A DNA stretch of 64,000 bases from Galaxea fascicularis (taxonomy: Eukaryota; Cnidaria; Anthozoa; Scleractinia; Euphylliidae): NCBI GenBank assembly GCA_948470475.1, contig OX419339.1, positions 8,913,002 to 8,977,001 of the forward strand, given 5' to 3'. Below, one piece after another: positions 58,761 to 64,000 of this stretch (the first letter of the stretch is position 1; each line of letters begins with the position of its first letter). The position numbers and the translations under genes are program-made. The notes under the pieces are model-generated. The model saw only the letters and a list, made by a program, of their open reading frames with translations, did no database searches and had not been told where the DNA came from.

Positions 58761-61522
58761 TCAGTCTTCAAAGACAAATATTTCAGGTCCTAGTGTGTAC
58801 TGACTAGGAACATGGGCGCGGTTCTTGTACGGAGCAGTAATCCAATTGTTTGCAATCCACTTGACTCCTTCTCTTACTGCGCATCCTCCGTGAATTGAAT
58901 ACGGGTCCCTTTCTCCCAGCCAGCCACTCTCAGGGTCCATCACGTGGTTATACCACATAATTGCAGTTCCTTTTTTGGGAGTAAATACGAGATTTGACTT
59001 GTGGCAGTACTCACTCAAATTGTAAACATCTTCTTTTGGTCGAATGGTACCTAAAAGCTGCGAATGAAGCACAAAACCATGAGAAAATAATTTCAGTTGT
59101 ACGTAACTGGAGAGACTTTGCTGCTAGATTTTTCCCGGAAAATTAAGCTTCGTATTCAAACGAATTAAATTTCGTTGATTTTCACGATCCTTTTATCCCG
59201 CGAGCCTTAATTAAAATTGTTTGTGTAAGTTTCTGTAATTGCAAAATCGCGAAAATTAAGCCCAGCGTAAAAACTTAACGATAAGGTATAAAAAGCGAGG
59301 GAAATGGCAAAGAGACTGTGAAGGAAACTATTTTATTTGATTAAGCTTCATCATTATACCACTCTCATTTAAATAAACATTTCGGTGTTTTTGAATATAA
59401 AATAATCCTTGGACTCATTTACAGAAACATAAATCTCCGGTTAAGATCTTGACGAAAATTATGACCAGCAAGAAAATAAAAAACACAAGGTAAAATAAAC
59501 AGGGGCACAAAACGACCAATTTGTTAAAAAATGTATTATTATACCCCAGTTAATAAAACTAAATGTTATTCAGGCATTTTCAGGTCTTTTTTAATATTGC
59601 TGGGAAAAAAATATCTGTTCCTTTTTGCCAGCAAGACACACAAGATATTTCCCAGCCAGCTAGATAAAATTGGTTGGTTTCCCAGCCAGGTGCAAATTGA
59701 GCACCCTGCACAACAACAAAAAAGACAATTTTATATGTCGTAAGCCAAAATGCGCGTGACAAAAGGTATCAAATCAAGCCTTCAGTGGGTGGGGGGGGGG
59801 GGGGGAAGGAGACAAAAAATTCCTCACAACAATCCACATTTCGCCAGCCAGCAACACTCACACTGCTACCACACTTCAGTAATTACCAACCGAAACCATC
59901 ATCAGAAGAAATATCATAACCAACCCCGGGAAATAACTGATATTTTGCCAGCCAGCACAATACCTCGGGGGAACAGATAAAGTGAGGAACAGATTCGTTT
60001 TGTGCCCCTGAATAAAGTACATGAGGCGTTCAAGGAAGTCGCGGACCACGTAAGTTTCAACAAACCTCTTTATCGAAGGTTGCATTGTCCGCCATCGGAA
60101 AAGCTGTTTCTCCACCAGCGGGCACTTCATTCAAGAAATACAGAATTGTAACATATCTGTTAAATACAATCAATTCAAATCTTAGTAAGACCTCGACGAG
60201 ACAAACTTGGGATGCGGAGTAGGGTACTTTTTGTTTCCTTGGGTGGGACTTTTAATTTTGAACACAGGGAAAAGGTTTAAATATTGTTTTTGCTATAATT
60301 AGAAAGAAACTACCTGCATAATTTGCATTTTGTTCCATCTATACCAACATTTGGAGTCTGGTGACAGCAAAGGATCTCGGGATGCTCATGGGTCTCGCTA
60401 TCCAGGTGGGCGTGGTAATGTCCCTCAACTCCGTAACGAACAACCTGTTAAGTAATCAGTCAACTGAACAAAATTGCTGATTGCTCGTGTGTTGTTACCG
60501 CCTAAGGGACGATGACTTACTGTCCCAATAATGAATTCGGAATGTAAAAGGTCCGAAAACCGTGAACACTAGAAATATTTACGGCATGGTTTTGTGTTTC
60601 AAGTAAAAAACCAATCACACACGAGAAAACTAAACAGCAAAACAGTAACGGTAATTTAGTTTGTGGGTTCGTGTCACTTCTGATTGGTTGCTGCACAATG
60701 GGAATTGTCAAAATCAAAGCCAAGAGTTCACAGTTTTTGGATTCGCACAGTAAATTCATTTGGCTACTTCTGTAAATGTATCACTGGTATTGACGGTTCC
60801 CGTTAAATAAACTGTAACTGCTACGCCGTTTGTACGGTTGAAATGACCCTTTCCATTTTGTATAAAAGAGAGGGCACAATTTCGTCGTCAGTGACGTTGC
60901 CTTCGAATTCCATAATTCTCAGTTCTGAAGTTTTACTTGATTACTAAATAAGAACAGGCAAATATAATATTTCTAAGCATGGCAAAGGTAGTTTGACCCG
61001 TTATCATACCTGAATATATTCACTGCCATAAATTATTTCATCTGGAAGTTTAGTGAGGGCTTGAACTCTGCAAGGTGCATCATTATTCAATGGTCAATTA
61101 CTAATTGCTCTCGACATGATATTCTCGGTTGTCCTTAAAGGAAACCCCACAAACTACGTATCAATAGAATGCTTTAAAGCGATAACTTTCGTATTATTAG
61201 TCTTTTCTATTTGGCTTCTCCTTTCATAAGGCGACTGAACGAAGCCGGTAAACGCCAAAATTACCAACTGACACTCCGTCGAATTAATCGGATCAAATGC
61301 GATGGTGGATGCAAAGTAACTGACTTTGTGTGCAGTGTTAATCACAAAGCATCAATCTCTCAAAGGGTGTCAGCATTTTCCTGTATTTCAAACGGTTGAG
61401 CCTCTTAAAGTTCGAGTCTGAAACTAGCCGACGCACGTCAGTTTAAAGGGACATCTGATAAAAGAATAGAAAATGTGTATGGGTAGAAATGTGCATGTCT
61501 TCTAGTTTTTAATAGAGGGGGC

Positions 61523-61557
<35 letters not shown>

Positions 61558-63649
61558 GAAGTAGTACACAAAAATTTGGTACGGTTGATCTGACGAAGGT
61601 CTAACGCTCGAAACGTCAGCTTTTAGAATCCCTGTACGGTGGTCAATTTACATTTATCAATTCTGTTGATAATACCTAGTTTTTAATAGTCCAAAGATAT
61701 ATAACGGAGTAACAGATAAGCAATATAAATGGTTATTGTCGATCGTTTTTGCTCTACCTCAAGCGAATCCTTTGGAGAAGTCCATCCTCATGTTCCTGGG
61801 TTAGCCATGTTTGCTCGCTGAACCTTTCTCTGTGGCGTGGATGGCTGCGGCCCATTTCATACATATAGCTGTCAATCAAAAGTGTGTTCAGCTCTTCAAA
61901 CTCTGCACGAGTGATGACACCTGAATATTGAAATTTTAAACGGCCTTAAATACAATCCGTTGTAGTTCAGAATATCAACAGCTCTTACAAACCTCTACGT
62001 TTTGATTGCTATCTATAAAACGGCGTTAAGCTGCGCCTGTCAGCGCGATCTCTTCTTTCACGGAGAATGCGATTATTGTTTCGCAACACGGGAAGGCGTA
62101 TGCGAGACGTATTGTGACCGTTGTAAAAGCCACGCGTGTCCTAAAATTTCATTTGAACAAGATGAACCTTTCGCGGCAAAGTAAGGGGAAGAAACTTTTC
62201 TTCAAGCCAAAACAAAACGTATGTAAAAACAAAGTCGCCCGTTTACGCACAGTCTTTGCAAAACTTATTGGTGCAATCGCGTTGAGGTTAATGCCATTGA
62301 CCGGATCATTAACTTTTATCGTTTTACGTAAAACAAAAGCAAATCTCCTTTCGAAAGCTTAACTGATACAGGCTCGCAAGGTCTGTGTCGGAGAAAAGAC
62401 TGTGAACGGGAGGGGGAAAATTAACCAAAAAGGCGACAGCAACAGCTGAAGTTACAAAAAGGTACGAACGCGCGTCCCTTGGAAAGCTGAGTAGCCGGTC
62501 ATTTATCAATAATTTTGTTCTTCCCGCTTACCATCGTCGAACTCGTGTAAACCTAGATGAATGAACCTGGAAAAGAAGAGCAAAAGGTAAGTATCTTTCT
62601 GAAACGTTGTGGTAACCAAGCAAAAAGAATGTATTATAGAATGAGATTCTTTAATTAAGCGACAGTCAGTAGTAGTCAAATCACGAATTTAATATGGATG
62701 AAAAGACTTACATTTTTTTCACTTCTTCGTCAGTCAGATAAAGATATCTAAACATCCTAGCGAACTTTTTTATCTGGAAATAGAAACAATATCTTAAGTC
62801 GGGAGCCCATCATTGATGGGCTCCTGCTTAAGTGACATCCGGCACTCAAATGATTACTCATTTCGTTTATTTCAAGAGGTCAAGTGCTGAAACGTAATTT
62901 AATTTAATTTTTTAACGCTTAGCTCGTTTAGTATCCTGTCTTTTTTCAGTTCTTAACTACCTATTTTATTGTATTTATGCATAAAATCTTAAAACACTGT
63001 CAATTTGGTAGGTAATAAATAAAACTTTAAAAAAAAGGCTACGTTGCTCCGTTTCGCCCTCTGCCTTCAATGGTCTTTCGCTTAGATTTGAGAGTAACCT
63101 GTAGCTCTTCCAGACCACACTGGTCCCTACGGACCGGTACCTTTTTTTGGTTACCATGACTAGGGGTATTGTTTGTGTTGTGTCATCTATTGTTTCGTTC
63201 TCCAATCACAGACCGCGTCTGAGGAGCTACGGGTCTCTCAGATTTGAAGGCTATCTGCGGTGGGTGCCCATGCGCTGTATAGTTCTATGGTTTTCTCGGC
63301 TGAAAGCCCATCCCCTCACTCCTTTCTCTTGAAACAAGCAGCTGACAGAACCTGTCCCCTTCTTGCTGAATGCACCTTTGTGATGAGATTTTTTCTTGCT
63401 TCAGTTCACCGCTTTGCATTTCATCTCGGAAATTTAAATTTCTCGAATGGTAGGGGTGAAGCCGCCTCATAAGAAACGCTCAATGTGGAATATGTGAGGT
63501 TAAATCACCTCCTCAATGGGAAAAGTCAATGGCTAAATTCAAATAAGACTAAAAATATATTCTTATCACCTCCTCAATGGTTATCTTTCCATTTAGGTCT
63601 AAGTCCCAGTTCTTGTATAATCCTCTAGGTCCATCGGCTTTTCCACGTA
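58761..63649 (-). CDS. P4HTM: P4HTM-like prolyl 4-hydroxylase #6 (5' partial)
   Basis: Eight minus-strand exons are visible: 63570-63649, 62712-62773, 62532-62566, 61758-61920, 61010-61067, 60314-60444, 60066-60156, 58761-59057. They give 917 nt in a continuous frame to TGA (about 305 residues); exons for the signal/anchor, VGH and IPxFL regions lie beyond the right edge. The first visible exon has EF-hand DLDLNGKITIEE, then an incomplete second EF-hand (EFDDGVITRAEFEEL). The core has GHYHAHLDS (HxD), GGETAFPMADN and IHGGCAVREGVKW, where Asp after the Cys is Ala and the usual Gly before Glu is shifted, but iron and 2OG ligands remain. The C-terminus (YTLGPEIFVFED) is longer than in the paralogues. 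It converges on #5. Confidence 0.88.
59500..60010. mobile_element. hAT-like non-autonomous transposon
   Basis: Perfect 16-bp terminal inverted repeats, CAGGGGCACAAAACGA (59500-59515) and its complement (59995-60010), flank 511 bp. AATAAA directly abuts both ends, a possible short target-site duplication. CAGGG-type ends are typical of hAT elements. The interior repeats CCCAGCCAG/GCCAGC and carries a long G-run; no transposase. It sits in the last intron of gene #6. Confidence 0.8.
61530..61676 (+). repeat. Penelope-like terminal repeat fragment (best-preserved copy)
   Basis: It contains the blocks AGTTTCTAAAGAAACTGTGG, ACACAAAAATTTGGTA, CTGACGA...CGAAACGTCAGCTTTT, GTACGGTGGTCAATTTACA and TCTGTTGATAATACC. 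The copies at 13.7, 17.7, 20.4 and 29.0-29.4 kb each carry part of this order. It lies in an intron of gene #6. Confidence 0.6.
61590..61617 (+). ncRNA. Candidate minimal hammerhead ribozyme core
   Basis: CTGACGA (matching CUGANGA) is followed by a short imperfect stem-loop and then GAAACGTC (GAAAC plus a GUC cleavage triplet). This is the order expected for type I hammerheads of Penelope-like elements with a very short stem III. Stem II contains wobble pairs here, but is perfect in the copy at 13745-13758. Confidence 0.35.
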
Positions 63650-64000
63650 CTAAGCATGTAAAAAAAGCAACAAGATTTCCACATCCACTTAAAAATAACT
63701 TTGTTTCACCACCAAAACACATTACGGATACTAAACTTGGTTTTCCCAAATGATTTATATTGTTATCACTGTCGGGAAAAAACATTTTTAAAAAAGATGA
63801 AATGGTTGTGTAAAATTGTGTTTTTGAGAGACATGTTTTCAGATAGCAGCTTAGCTACTCACCCTACATATACATGCCCTTTATTTTATTGTTCATGTAC
63901 TTGTTGATCTTATTAAACTATGAATTAAACCACGAGCAAAATGAGTTATCAGTTGAAACCAAATTTAATCCTTAAATTATGACAGGCAGATAAGTGGGTC
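63650..64000. other. Intron of gene #6 running off the window
   Basis: No further exon is visible before the right edge; the next upstream exon (IPxFL region) should lie outside the window. Confidence 0.6.

Overview
The window is metazoan nuclear DNA, most likely from an anthozoan cnidarian (stony coral or sea anemone). The evidence is GT/AG-spliced genes with short exons, AT-rich introns full of small transposons and tRNA-derived SINEs, and one enzyme gene that has gained ShK-type cysteine domains. The species cannot be fixed from sequence alone.

The window is dominated by six paralogues of the transmembrane prolyl 4-hydroxylase family (P4HTM: N-terminal signal/anchor, a short conserved P4HTM N-region, EF-hand, then an Fe(II)/2-oxoglutarate dioxygenase domain). 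In order they are: #1 (+, 1395-6923, 5' end outside the window), #2 (-, 8367-12819), #3 (-, 13295-21064, with three ShK domains), #4 (+, 35022-41370), #5 (+, 42641-57814) and #6 (-, 58761-63649, 5' end outside the window). I assembled each from splice sites; the four complete ones give uninterrupted frames of 449, 546, 446 and 448 residues. All six keep the HxD...H iron ligands and the 2-oxoglutarate-binding Lys, and all share the same exon layout, so the cluster arose by gene duplication with introns retained.

Between #3 and #4 lie a single-exon rhodopsin-type GPCR (25435-26475) and two intronless GILT-type thiol reductases (30316-31023 and 32412-33092), each with a TATA box and a poly(A) signal.

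Intron 4 of gene #5 (8.8 kb) holds the most unusual structure. A 7.8-kb segment (46544-54355) has imperfect inverted ends next to TA dinucleotides and related tandem-repeat arrays inside each end. It carries two divergent genes: an unrecognised minus-strand gene (48537-50258) and a plus-strand gene with a DBF4-type BRCT domain (50804-53242). It looks like a mobile or formerly mobile segment that carries host-like genes.

The rest is intronic and intergenic DNA with MITE/hAT-like elements, SINEs, foldback elements, minisatellites and a Penelope-like repeat family with possible degenerate hammerhead ribozyme cores. The prolyl hydroxylases and GILT proteins would all act in or pass through the secretory pathway, but nothing in the sequence shows that they work as one pathway.
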